A stretch of 46,742 nucleotides of DNA from a virus, in IMG/VR virus record IMGVR_UViG_3300025941_000039, positions 1 to 46,742 of that record. One strand, 5' to 3'. Below, piece after piece: positions 1 to 7,600 of this stretch. A program made the translations under genes and the position numbers. The stretch's first letter is position 1; the number at the start of each line of letters is the position of its first letter. The notes under the pieces were generated by a model. It was given only the letters and a program-made list of their open reading frames with translations, did not search any database and was not told where the DNA came from.

Positions 1-54
1 GACTTCAAGGAAGATGGTGTCGGCTACTCGCGCGACACCATCTTCCTTGAAGTC
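1..54. repeat. Terminal inverted repeat (likely fold-back artefact)
   Basis: Bases 1-22 are the perfect reverse complement of bases 33-54, leaving a 10-base loop. Bases 33-54 lie inside a real gene and recur intact at the right end of the window, where the left arm (1-18) is absent. The first 18 bases therefore look added during library amplification or assembly, not part of the phage. A true hairpin end cannot be excluded from sequence alone. Confidence 0.75.
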
Positions 55-144
55 GTCAGCCAGCGGCTGGGCACGGTGCGGCTGGTGTTGCCGGCGGAAG
101 TCGCCGACACCATCGCGCGCCAGCGGGACGCGCTGGGCGGCAAG
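19..144. repeat. Direct terminal overlap, left copy
   Basis: These 126 bases are identical to 46617-46742. A coding frame runs continuously through the join, so the simplest reading is an assembler overlap from a circular or circularly permuted molecule. A genuine short terminal repeat is possible but less likely, because it would lie in the middle of a gene. Confidence 0.9.
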
Positions 145-234
145 ACGCGCAGCAAGGCGGCGCGCAAGCTCGCGGGCGAGCGCAAGCTGCGGGGGGAGGT
201 GCCGGCGTTCCTGCGGAAGAAGGCGAGCGCCTAA
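19..234 (+). CDS. Unknown early phage protein, C-terminal part (joins 46407-46742)
   Basis: The frame continues from the gene at the right edge of the window. After joining the 126-base overlap the protein is 141 residues: 112 encoded at 46407-46742 and 29 more at 145-231, with the stop at 232-234. The C-terminus is strongly basic (many Lys, Arg and Ala) and ends in AFLRKKASA. No family is recognised. It belongs to the operon that goes on to ERF and the exonuclease, so a DNA-related early role is plausible by context only. Bases 1-18 should not be translated as part of it. Confidence 0.75.
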   Translation, partial: VGYSRDTIFLEVVSQRLGTVRLVLPAEVADTIARQRDALGGKTRSKAARKLAGERKLRGEVPAFLRKKASA

Positions 235-245
235 GACCGTTCAAC

Positions 246-280
246 GGGACCGCCGCGCGTTGCAGCGCAGCGGCGGTCCC
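246..280 (+). terminator. GC-rich hairpin after the first gene
   Basis: An 11-bp perfect stem (246-256 with 270-280) surrounds a 13-base loop, starting 11 bases after the stop codon. No T-run follows, so it is not a classical intrinsic terminator. It may slow polymerase or protect the mRNA end. The rest of the 131-base gap (235-364) holds a second small hairpin, CCCGTA/TACGGG near 318-333. Confidence 0.4.
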
Positions 281-364
281 TCACCCGTTCACCAAGACAG
301 GTTTGGCGCGCGGGCTACCCGTAGTCTACGGGGAGCCTCGCACCGCCACAAGCGAGGCAGTCCC

Positions 365-625
365 ATGAGTATCCCGAAGTTCCTGCTCCCTGAGTCGTTC
401 GCGTTCGCCTCCATCGAAGTCGTCACCGCGCGCCTGACCGACAGCGCGCCGCCGGCTCGCGTCCTCTGCCCGTGGTGCCCCGACTTCGACCCGACCATCA
501 ACAGCCACGCCGCCTCGCACAAGATGTGCAACGTCTGCATGGTGCGGTTTGAACATCAGGACCGCGACGAACTCCTCGGCTCGACGTGCGGCGCAGCGTG
601 CGGCTACTGCGGGCGGTGCAGCTAA
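365..625 (+). CDS. Small Cys-rich (zinc-ribbon-like) phage protein
   Basis: This is an 86-residue protein. The ATG at 365 has a GAGG ribosome site seven bases upstream, and the upstream in-frame extension is the out-of-frame part of the preceding gene, so it is rejected. Three cysteine pairs (CPWC, CNVC, then a CGYCGRC tail) suggest one or two zinc sites. The first segment resembles a putative-treble-clef or zinc-ribbon fold. Its stop overlaps the ERF start as TAATG, so the two are translationally coupled. Function unknown; a nucleic-acid or protein-binding role in the recombination operon is inference. Confidence 0.7.
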   Translation: MSIPKFLLPESFAFASIEVVTARLTDSAPPARVLCPWCPDFDPTINSHAASHKMCNVCMVRFEHQDRDELLGSTCGAACGYCGRCS

Positions 626-1326
626 TGGCTCCCGTCCCGGCGGTCTATGACGGCATCGTCGGCGTGTCGCGCGACATCGCGACCGCCGGCCTCGCGAAGA
701 CGCGCAGCAACCAGCAGCAGGGCTACAAGTTCCGGGGCATCGATGATGTCCTCAACGCCTTGTCGCCGCTGCTCGTCAAGCACCGGCTCGTCATCCTGCC
801 GCGCGTCCTCGACCGCACCGTGGTCGAGCGCACGTCGCGGCAGGGCGGCGTGCTGATCTACGTCACCATCAGCGCGGAGTTTGATATTGTCTCCGCCGTG
901 GACGGCTCGACGCACACGGTGCGGACCTACGGCGAGGCGATGGACAGCGCCGACAAGAGCACCAACAAGGCGATGTCCGCCGCCTACAAATACGCCGCGA
1001 TCCAGACGTTCTGCATTCCGACCGAAGGCGGCGAGCACGACGCGGACGCGGTGACGCACGAGCCCGTGCCGGCTGTCCGCATCCTCGCGCCCGCGCTGCC
1101 GGACCCGCCGCCGGTCGTCGCGCCGACGACGAAGGTGCCGAAGGGTTACGTGTCGTGGTTTGAGGCGCTGCGCGCGGCGGCGCTCATCGGCACGCCCGCG
1201 CTGGAGCGCGCGTGGCTCGACGCGCCGAAGGCGTTCCGGCTGCACCTGGCCGCGACGATGCCGGGCGCGCAAGCGGACCTGAAGGCGATTGCCGGTCGGC
1301 TGGCCGGCGGAGGGATGGCGTCGTGA
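625..1326 (+). CDS. erf: ERF-family single-strand DNA annealing protein
   Basis: This 233-residue protein matches the ERF family of phage recombinases (P22 Erf-like), which anneal complementary single strands during recombination and genome circularisation. Recognisable family blocks are a QGYKFRGIDDVLNAL segment near the N-terminus, a YGEAMDSADKSTNKAMSAAYKYA segment in the middle, and a variable proline-rich linker to a C-terminal helical part. The ATG at 625 is chosen because it overlaps the previous stop (TAATG). The exonuclease two genes downstream makes a Red-like pair: exonuclease resects, ERF anneals. Confidence 0.92.
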   Translation: MAPVPAVYDGIVGVSRDIATAGLAKTRSNQQQGYKFRGIDDVLNALSPLLVKHRLVILPRVLDRTVVERTSRQGGVLIYVTISAEFDIVSAVDGSTHTVRTYGEAMDSADKSTNKAMSAAYKYAAIQTFCIPTEGGEHDADAVTHEPVPAVRILAPALPDPPPVVAPTTKVPKGYVSWFEALRAAALIGTPALERAWLDAPKAFRLHLAATMPGAQADLKAIAGRLAGGGMAS

Positions 1327-1556
1327 AGGCAGCACATATCTACGTCGCAGCGGTCCTCGTGTCGTGCCCCCACTGCAAGTGTCTGCAGCCCGTCGATGGC
1401 GTGTCCGACGACACCGCCGCGCTCGCGTGGCCGCTGTCGGCGTTCGCTGCCGCGAAGGACTGGCGTCCACCGATCGCGTGCCTCGCGTGCGGCCAGGACT
1501 TCCGCCTTCCCGCCCTGCGCGCGACGGTGCCGCTGACGCCAGCGGATCGCCCGTGA
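1323..1556 (+). CDS. Small zinc-ribbon protein
   Basis: This is a 77-residue protein starting with GTG, overlapping the ERF stop as GTGA. The cysteine pattern CPHCKC near residue 15 and CLACG near residue 55 is typical of a single zinc ribbon. It sits between the ERF gene and the exonuclease gene and overlaps both, so it is co-translated with the recombination proteins. No specific family is recognised. Confidence 0.7.
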   Translation: MKAAHIYVAAVLVSCPHCKCLQPVDGVSDDTAALAWPLSAFAAAKDWRPPIACLACGQDFRLPALRATVPLTPADRP

Positions 1557-2215
1557 GCCTCACGCTCGTCCGGCCGCGCCTCGTGCGCGCCTTCGACATC
1601 CTCGACGCGCCGCAGCGATCCGCCGCGTGGGTCGCGGCGCGCGTCGGCCGGCTCACCGGCTCGCGCGCCGCCGCCATGCTCTCGACCGTCAAGGGCGGCG
1701 AGTCCATCGGGCGGCGCAGTCTGCGCGAACAACTCGTCGCCGAGCGCCGCACGGGTCGGCCGCACGAGTCCACCTTTGAATCGCCCGCGATGCGGACGGG
1801 GCTGGAGCGCGAAGCGGCAGCGCGGGCCTGGTATGAGGCGCTCACCGGGCGCTTCGTCACGGTGACGGGGTTCCTCGCCGGCCGGCACCAACAGGTCGGC
1901 GTCAGCCTCGACGGGCACGTCGGCGACTTCGACGGACTGCTGGAGATCAAGTGTCCGCTCGCGCTGACGCACGTCGATTACCACGTCGCCGGCACGCTGC
2001 CGCCCGCGCACCGCAAGCAAGTCGTCCACGCGCTCTGGCTGACCGGCGCGCCGTGGTGCGACTGGATGTCGTTTAACCCGGAGTTTCCCGCGCACCTCCG
2101 CGCCTTCGTCGTGCGGGTCGAGCGCGACGAGCGCGAGATCGCGAGCTACGCCCTCGCCGTGGCGCTCTTCCTGCGCGAGGTCGAGTCTGCGGTAGGATCC
2201 CACCGTGGCTACTAA
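1553..2215 (+). CDS. YqaJ / lambda-type exonuclease
   Basis: This 220-residue protein belongs to the YqaJ-like viral recombinase family, PD-(D/E)xK nucleases related to lambda Exo that resect double-strand ends 5' to 3'. Visible blocks are RLTGSRAAAML near residue 32, the MRTGLEREAAARAWYE helix near residue 80, and the catalytic VGDFDGLLEIKCP segment near 122-135, where Asp and E-I-K form the metal site. The GTG at 1553 overlaps the previous stop. It forms a functional pair with ERF. The family assignment is firm; polarity and processivity are from family knowledge. Confidence 0.9.
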   Translation: MSLTLVRPRLVRAFDILDAPQRSAAWVAARVGRLTGSRAAAMLSTVKGGESIGRRSLREQLVAERRTGRPHESTFESPAMRTGLEREAAARAWYEALTGRFVTVTGFLAGRHQQVGVSLDGHVGDFDGLLEIKCPLALTHVDYHVAGTLPPAHRKQVVHALWLTGAPWCDWMSFNPEFPAHLRAFVVRVERDEREIASYALAVALFLREVESAVGSHRGY

Positions 2216-2381
2216 ACGGGTGCCGGCGGCGGTGCGCGACTACTTCCGCGCTCTCGGCGCGCGGCACGGCGCGAGCGGCGGTCGGAAGGCAGCGGCGAAC
2301 ATGACGCCCGCGCAGCGGAAGGCGCGGGCCGTCAAAGCCAGCCAGGCGGCGGCAGCGGCCCGCGCGAAGCGGAAGGGCTAG
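2205..2381 (+). CDS. Small basic Ala/Arg/Lys-rich protein
   Basis: This 58-residue protein has a GTG start overlapping the exonuclease end by 11 bases. It is dominated by Ala, Arg and Lys, with a GGRKAA turn, and ends in RAKRKG. Such short basic proteins are common in phages and may bind nucleic acid, but no family is recognised. It is the last gene of the plus-strand operon. Its TAG stop (2379-2381) shares the palindrome CTAG with the stop of the convergent 18-codon ORF. Confidence 0.65.
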   Translation: MATKRVPAAVRDYFRALGARHGASGGRKAAANMTPAQRKARAVKASQAAAAARAKRKG

Positions 2382-2434
2382 AGCAGCGTCTCCCAGTCGT
2401 CGTCGTCGTCCATGTCCGGCCCAAGGTCGAGCAT
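2378..2434 (-). CDS. 18-residue acidic micro-ORF
   Basis: The ORF reads MLDLGPDMDDDDDWETLL. It is preceded by a strong GGAGG ribosome site eight bases from the ATG, and that site overlaps the stop codon of the upstream 198-residue gene. It would be the last gene of the long minus-strand series. No family is recognised. The strong start signal and tight coupling support translation; its small size keeps confidence modest. Confidence 0.45.
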   Translation of the reverse strand: MLDLGPDMDDDDDWETLL

Positions 2435-2438
2435 TCCC

Positions 2439-3035
2439 CTACCCTCCCGGCGGCGTCAGCGTCAGCGAATAGCCGAAGAGCGTGCCACGCAGCCCGCGCT
2501 GCTGGCGCGCCTTCACGTCGGCAAGCTCCGCCGCGTGCGCGTCGAGCTTCTCGTTGATCTGCTGCAACTGAAACCCCAGCCCCATCAGCGTGCCGGCCAG
2601 GTCGAACCCGTCAGGCTCCGGCGGGCCTGGCGGCGGCTCCAGCGGGCCGGGAACCGGGACGACCGGCACATCCACCACGCCATCCAACACCTCCCACGGG
2701 GCACGCCAGCGCGCCGGATCGACCTTGACGGGGTTGATCTGCCAGGCCGGCTCGTTGCCGGTGCCGGCGATGGGGTTGCCCTGCGCGTCCTCCGCGCCGC
2801 CGCCCTTGACCAGCATGTCCACGATGGTCCCGTCGCGATAGGCGACGATGTCGGTCGCGTATTCGCGGCACATGTTGCCGCCGGGCTTCGACAACAGGCC
2901 CGCCCCTTCGGCGCGCAGCGCCCACGCCACGCGCCGCGTAATCTCAAACGCGCCGCAGGGACCGACGAGGCTGACGCCGCGCTGCTCGAGGTCCGCTTTG
3001 ATTTGCCGCACGACGTCGGTATGGTCATCAGCCAC
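2439..3035 (-). CDS. Virion or lysis-region protein with CGAFEI phage domain
   Basis: This 198-residue protein has two parts. Residues about 8-100 are a domain with the signature GPCGAFEITRRVAWALR, then a K-P-G-x-N-x-C element, a YATDIV segment and a terminal N-x-P-x-W. A paralogous copy lies inside the 1248-residue tail protein. A Pro-rich linker then leads to a short coiled-coil-like tail (residues ~140-185). I recall this domain in many phages but know no established function. Its place at the end of the late operon, beside membrane proteins, would also fit an accessory lysis role. Confidence 0.7.
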   Translation of the reverse strand: MADDHTDVVRQIKADLEQRGVSLVGPCGAFEITRRVAWALRAEGAGLLSKPGGNMCREYATDIVAYRDGTIVDMLVKGGGAEDAQGNPIAGTGNEPAWQINPVKVDPARWRAPWEVLDGVVDVPVVPVPGPLEPPPGPPEPDGFDLAGTLMGLGFQLQQINEKLDAHAAELADVKARQQRGLRGTLFGYSLTLTPPGG

Positions 3036-3204
3036 TGCGTCCCTCCTGCTTCAGGTCGTCATGCACGCGCACGACGCGGCGCGCCGCCGCGAGGATGCGG
3101 TCGAGCGCCAGCGGCGGCGTGTCGAACGCGCCGACCTCGTGCGAGCGCGCCTCCAGTTCGTCGCGCAGTTGGTCGATGGCGTGCGCGAGCGCGAGCGGCG
3201 TCAT
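3028..3204 (-). CDS. Small helical protein of unknown function
   Basis: This is a 58-residue, mainly helical and charged protein starting MTPLALAHAIDQLRDELE. Its ATG overlaps the stop of the previous gene as ATGA, and its end overlaps the next gene by eight bases. There are no membrane segment, cysteines or family signature. It lies between the putative membrane block and the CGAFEI protein. Confidence 0.6.
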   Translation of the reverse strand: MTPLALAHAIDQLRDELEARSHEVGAFDTPPLALDRILAAARRVVRVHDDLKQEGRSG

Positions 3205-3437
3205 GGGACCGGGTGCGACGGTGCCCGCCGCCGGTCGGTGCCGTAGATCCGCTCGATGCGGGCGCTCCCCTGAAAGCGCGGCCCGCGCCGGTAGCCGCGC
3301 GCCCACTCCGTCCGGTCGAGCCGACCGAGATAGCGTTCGACAATCGCCGTCTGCACCGAGCGGCGCTGCGTGCCGGTCAGGTCGTCGCACGCGACACCGG
3401 GATACGGCAAGGGCGTATCCGCCCGGCGGCGCATCAT
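3201..3437 (-). CDS. Small Arg-rich unknown protein
   Basis: This 78-residue basic protein starts MMRRRADTPLPYPG. Its start overlaps the stop of the DUF3309-like gene (ATGA) and its stop overlaps the next start (ATGA), so coupling supports a real gene. A run of Arg and Tyr residues (ERYLGRLDRTEWARGYRRG) is notable. No family is recognised. Confidence 0.6.
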   Translation of the reverse strand: MMRRRADTPLPYPGVACDDLTGTQRRSVQTAIVERYLGRLDRTEWARGYRRGPRFQGSARIERIYGTDRRRAPSHPVP

Positions 3438-3607
3438 GGTCCCAACCGATGCACGGGACCGAGGTAGCCGAGCAGGTAGAGGACGAGCAGCACGACCAGC
3501 ACCAGGCCGATGCCGCCGCCGCCGTAGTAGGGACCGCGCTCCGGCCCGCCGACCGCCCAGCCGCCGCCGCCGAAGAGCACGAGCAGAATCAGAATCAGGA
3601 GCAGCAT
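3434..3607 (-). CDS. DUF3309-like 57-residue membrane protein
   Basis: Two strongly hydrophobic stretches (LLLILILLVLFG at the N-terminus and GLVLVVLLVLYLLGYLG at the C-terminus) flank a glycine-rich GPYYGGGG turn. This layout and length match the DUF3309 family of tiny membrane proteins. An AAAGGA ribosome site precedes the ATG, and its stop overlaps the next start (ATGA). In phages such proteins sit near lysis genes. A pinholin-like role is possible but unproven. Confidence 0.65.
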   Translation of the reverse strand: MLLLILILLVLFGGGGWAVGGPERGPYYGGGGIGLVLVVLLVLYLLGYLGPVHRLGP

Positions 3608-3610
3608 GTT

Positions 3611-4330
3611 CTATCCTTTCAGGAGTGCGTAGAGCACGCCCGCGATGCCGAGCAGTCCGCTGATGAGCGTGACCGCCCCGATCGCCAGCGCGCCGACCAG
3701 GCTGACGCCTTCACTCTTCCCCGTGCTGCCCGCCTGATTGCGGGCGAGCACTTCCACGAGCGCCGTCAGCTTTTCCATCTGCGGGTCGAAGACCCCCTGC
3801 TTGCCTTTGCCTTCCGACGACGACAGTTCCAACGCCGACAGCCGCTTGTTGGTGTCGTTGTATTGCGCCGAGCTTCGCGTCTCGGCGGCGGCGGCGGTGT
3901 CCGCCACTTGCTTGGCGAGCGTCTGCTGCAGGTCCGTCGTCTGCTTCGCGAGCGTCGTGATCGCGGTGTTCGCCGCGACGGCGGTCTTCGCCACTTCCTC
4001 GCGGTCCACTTGCCGAATGCTGTCAATGCGGCCCGACTCGGCGTGCTGGATCTTCTCCTGATACTCCTCGCGCAGCCGCGCGACCGTCGCCTCGTGCTTC
4101 GCGCGGAGCTTCGCGATCACCCGCTGGCTGGCGATCTGCTCGTCGTGCAACAGACCGCGCAGTTCCGCCATGTCGTCAATGCGCTCGACGGACGCCTTCA
4201 CCAGGTCTAAGACGTTCTTCGTCGGGTCGAAGACAGGACCGCCATACGCATCGACGCCCGTGCCCTCGCCGCTCCGCCGCCGCTCTCCGTTGTCGCTGGG
4301 GTTATGCCGCCGCTCGCGATACGGACTCAT
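3611..4330 (-). CDS. Coiled-coil protein with C-terminal membrane anchor
   Basis: This is a 239-residue protein. A polar, Arg-rich N-terminus is followed by a long charged helical region (about residues 40-185) rich in Ala, Gln, Lys and Glu, consistent with a coiled coil. One hydrophobic segment near the C-terminus (SLVGALAIGAVTLISGLLGI onward) would anchor it. The ATG at 4330 overlaps the previous stop as ATGA. A membrane-anchored coiled coil next to a holin-like gene suggests a lysis accessory or spanin-like role. That is inference; no family is recognised. Confidence 0.65.
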   Translation of the reverse strand: MSPYRERRHNPSDNGERRRSGEGTGVDAYGGPVFDPTKNVLDLVKASVERIDDMAELRGLLHDEQIASQRVIAKLRAKHEATVARLREEYQEKIQHAESGRIDSIRQVDREEVAKTAVAANTAITTLAKQTTDLQQTLAKQVADTAAAAETRSSAQYNDTNKRLSALELSSSEGKGKQGVFDPQMEKLTALVEVLARNQAGSTGKSEGVSLVGALAIGAVTLISGLLGIAGVLYALLKG

Positions 4331-4650
4331 GGCGCAACGCCTCGCGGCGGCTCCGGCACCCTGTCCGGCGGCGTCGTCACCGACGGCAGCACATAGCCGG
4401 CGGCAATCACTTTCTCGACGTGCGCCTCGGAGGTCGGCCCATGCAGCGACAGCGCGACGACGAGCTTGCGCCGCTGCGCGAAGTGCTGATACTGCCCCCA
4501 CGCAAACGAGATCAACGCGAGCGTGGCCGCCTCGACGTAGATCGAGGCGTTCGCTTCGGACCAGGCACCCGCCCGCACGATGTAGCCCGCGCCCAGTCCG
4601 AGCGCCAACCGGAGGACCGACCCGACCGCCGCCGCCATCATTGGATTCAT
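4327..4650 (-). CDS. Putative holin-like membrane protein
   Basis: This is a 107-residue protein with two candidate membrane segments: one around residues 5-27 (AAVGSVLRLALGLGAGYIV) and one around 38-50 (AATLALISFAWG). A charged C-terminal tail rich in Pro, Val and Arg follows. Size, topology and position after the structural genes resemble a class II holin. Its ATG overlaps the stop of the giant virion protein as TGATG. No endolysin was recognised nearby, so the holin assignment rests on topology and position only. Confidence 0.5.
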   Translation of the reverse strand: MNPMMAAAVGSVLRLALGLGAGYIVRAGAWSEANASIYVEAATLALISFAWGQYQHFAQRRKLVVALSLHGPTSEAHVEKVIAAGYVLPSVTTPPDRVPEPPRGVAP

Positions 4651-7600
4651 CAGTTGCCTTTCGGCGGCGGCCCGAAGACGAGCGCGCCGGGATTACTCGT
4701 GCGCCCTTCCTGCAGCGCGATCCAGCCTTCGATGGACCGGATCATCTGCGCGGTCGGGAGTTGCAGCGCCGCACCCGCGAGCGCCGTCGTGGACTTGACG
4801 GCGCGCCCGGTGACCTCGCCTTGCTTGATCGCGTGCCCGACGTCGGTCGCGGCCTGGAACGACATCTGCACCAGCCGCGTGCCCGCCGGTCCCTCGTAGC
4901 CGCGCGAGCCGGGGTCCATGCCCGCCACGATCTTGAGCGCGCTCGACCCCTCGCGCGCGAAGATGATCCCGTTCAGCGAGTCGCCGAGAATCTGCCCGCC
5001 CACCTTCGCGATGAACGCGGGCACCTCGTCGCACGCCGCCCGTCCCGTCGCGCAGCGCATCGCCTCGGTGAGAATGGCGGGCACGACATAGAGCAGCGAC
5101 AGCCCGCCGAGAAACGCGAGCGCGGACGCGGGCGACTTGAAGTTCGTTTGCCCGGTGCGCCGCGCCGCCGAGTTGAGCACCGTCACGCCGTAACTCGCGA
5201 ACGTCATGAACAGCTTCGCGACATCGCCGCCGCGCTGCACGTCGGTCAGGTCTTTCAGTTGGCCGCCGCCTTGCGAGTCGAGCACCGCCTGGTCGGCGAG
5301 CGCGATGGCTTGCGCTTCGTCGCCGGGGTTCTGGTGCATCTGCTTTTCATATTCGCCGAGCCACGTCGGCACGTCCGCGATGCGCTGCGCCATGCCGATG
5401 TGCCAGAGGTAGCTGTCGAGGATCGCTTGCTGCGTGACGTGGTCGGCGCTCACCGTCCGCACCAGCTTGTCGAACCAGCCGCCCGGCTCCCGCAGCGTCT
5501 TCTGCACGTCGCGCATGTCGGGGTTCGCGGTCGTCATGCGGTTCGCCATCATCGCCGACTTGTTGGCGATCCAGGTCGTCGTGCTCTCAAAGTGCGCCGC
5601 GTCCCGCAGCCATCGCTTCACGCCCTTCGCGACCCACTTGACGCCGACGCGCTCCATGCCGTTGAAGAGGCCGATGGGTTGCTGCAGCGCGGTCCAGGTG
5701 TTCCACGCCATCCCGGCGACTTGCGAGCGCGACTTGAGGAAGCGCGCCGCCCAGTCGGCGAAGTTGTTTTTCCCGCCGCCGCCGGCCGCGCCGGCCGCGA
5801 TGTCTTCAAACAGCTTCGTGATCTTCCCGTAGACGATGTCGCCCCGCGTGTCGATGATCGCTTGCGACACCGCCGAGTCCCGCAGCAAGCGGTTGACATC
5901 GATGAGCATCTCGTGATGCGTCAGGTCGTGGACGACGTCGCGCACATGGTTGAAGGTCGCGGTCATGTCGAGGCGCAGCGGCAAGCCGGTGTGCGCCACG
6001 CGCGTTTCGGTGTAGCCCTTCTTCGTCACCGTGCGGGTATACGCGGCGGCGGTCGTCAGCTTCGCCTCGGTGATCTTCGCGAGTTGTCCGGCCCGCGCCA
6101 TCCGCGTGCCGTCGTAGGCGATGGGATGGTAGCCGCCGGGCTGTTCGCCGAAGCGCGTCTGGATCGTCAGCGCCTCGACCTTCTCCGGCTTGAGCCCGGT
6201 CAGCCGCTGCTCCTTCGCTTCGATCTCCGGCCAGAACGAGTCGAGGAACGCATGGTGCGCGGCCAGGTATTTCCAGTCGCGCTCGTCCAGCGAGTCGATG
6301 ATCGCGAGCAGTTGCGCCTCGGTAAACGGGCGCGTCGGGTCGTTGCGGAGGCGCTCGCGTCCGTCCTCGCTGCCCCAATACGCACCGATCGCCAGCCGCG
6401 CCTCCAGCGACAGACTCGCGTTCAGCGCCGGGATAAATTTCTGTTCCTGAATCGCGAGACGTTCGCGGCCCGGATAGAACTGCTCAAGGATCGCGTTGTA
6501 GCGCAGCCCCTCCTTGACGTTGCGCGACTCCTCGGCATCGGCGGCGGCGTTCGCGGTGCGCTGGAACGCTTGCCACATCGGCCCGGCATCGACGTGCCCG
6601 TCCATCTCAAACACGAGCAGCGAGAGCTTGGCGTTGGAGGCGTAGGCGTTGTCGATCCAGTCGCCGACCTTGTCCGCGCTCGTCTTCTCGTATTGGAATT
6701 TACGCGCCGTCGTGTGCTCGCGGATGGAGGCGGCGAGCGCATCGCGGCGCTGCTCAAAGGTGCGCCGGTCCTGCGCCGTCAGCAGTCGGTTCTTCAGCCG
6801 CGCGAGATGCGCGATCATCTGCAGCCCGTCGGTGATCCCGACGATCTCCTCGACCGTCGCCTCGGTGTAGTGGATCCGCCGGCTGTCGTTCAGCACTTCG
6901 TCCGGCAGTCCCTCGGCGGGCATCCCCTGCCGCTCCAGTTCCGCGACCCAGTTGCGGACGAGCACGCGGCGCTTCAGCGCCTTCTGCGTCACGGGCGCGA
7001 ACTGATAGCGGTCGAGGATGCCGTCCACCTGGTCGAGATAGCCGCTGCCGGCGAGGCCCAGCCGCGCCCGCGCCGCGCCCGTGCCGAGTGCCTGAGCCCG
7101 GCCGACGCGCACCGCCAGGTCGGCGACGACGCGCACCGCTTCCCGGTGGAGCGCGAGCGCGACCGTCTCCTGCGTCTTCGCGGCAATCGCGCCGGGAATG
7201 TCCTGCCGGGCGGCGCGGTCGATGGCGTGCTGCGCGGCGCGCCGGGCCGCTGCCCAGAACACCGCCGGCTTCAACTCCTTCACGAGGGTCCGCGCGATGC
7301 GCGCTCGCGCGTGCGCCTCGACGTCAGCGCGCGACGGCGTGGCCCGGTGAATCGCCGCCGCCGCGCCGCGCGTCGTGGCGTTCTTCGCCGAGAGGTCCGT
7401 CTGCAGCGCGTCGATCTCGGTCTGCTTCTCCGCCGACACGGCGGCGACGGCATCGCGCACGAACGGCTTGACGGTGCGCTGGAGCTTCCGCAGCGCGGCC
7501 ATCTCCTGCCGCACGACCTCGGCGCGCCCTTCGTTCGACACCGCCGCTGCCGCCTCTTCAGCGAGCGTGCCGTCGAGCAGCGCGCTGGGATGCGCCGCTT

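Noticed and set aside
14-625. Single 203-codon frame across the left end
   Set aside because: It joins an out-of-frame reading of the junction gene to the real 86-residue gene starting at 365.
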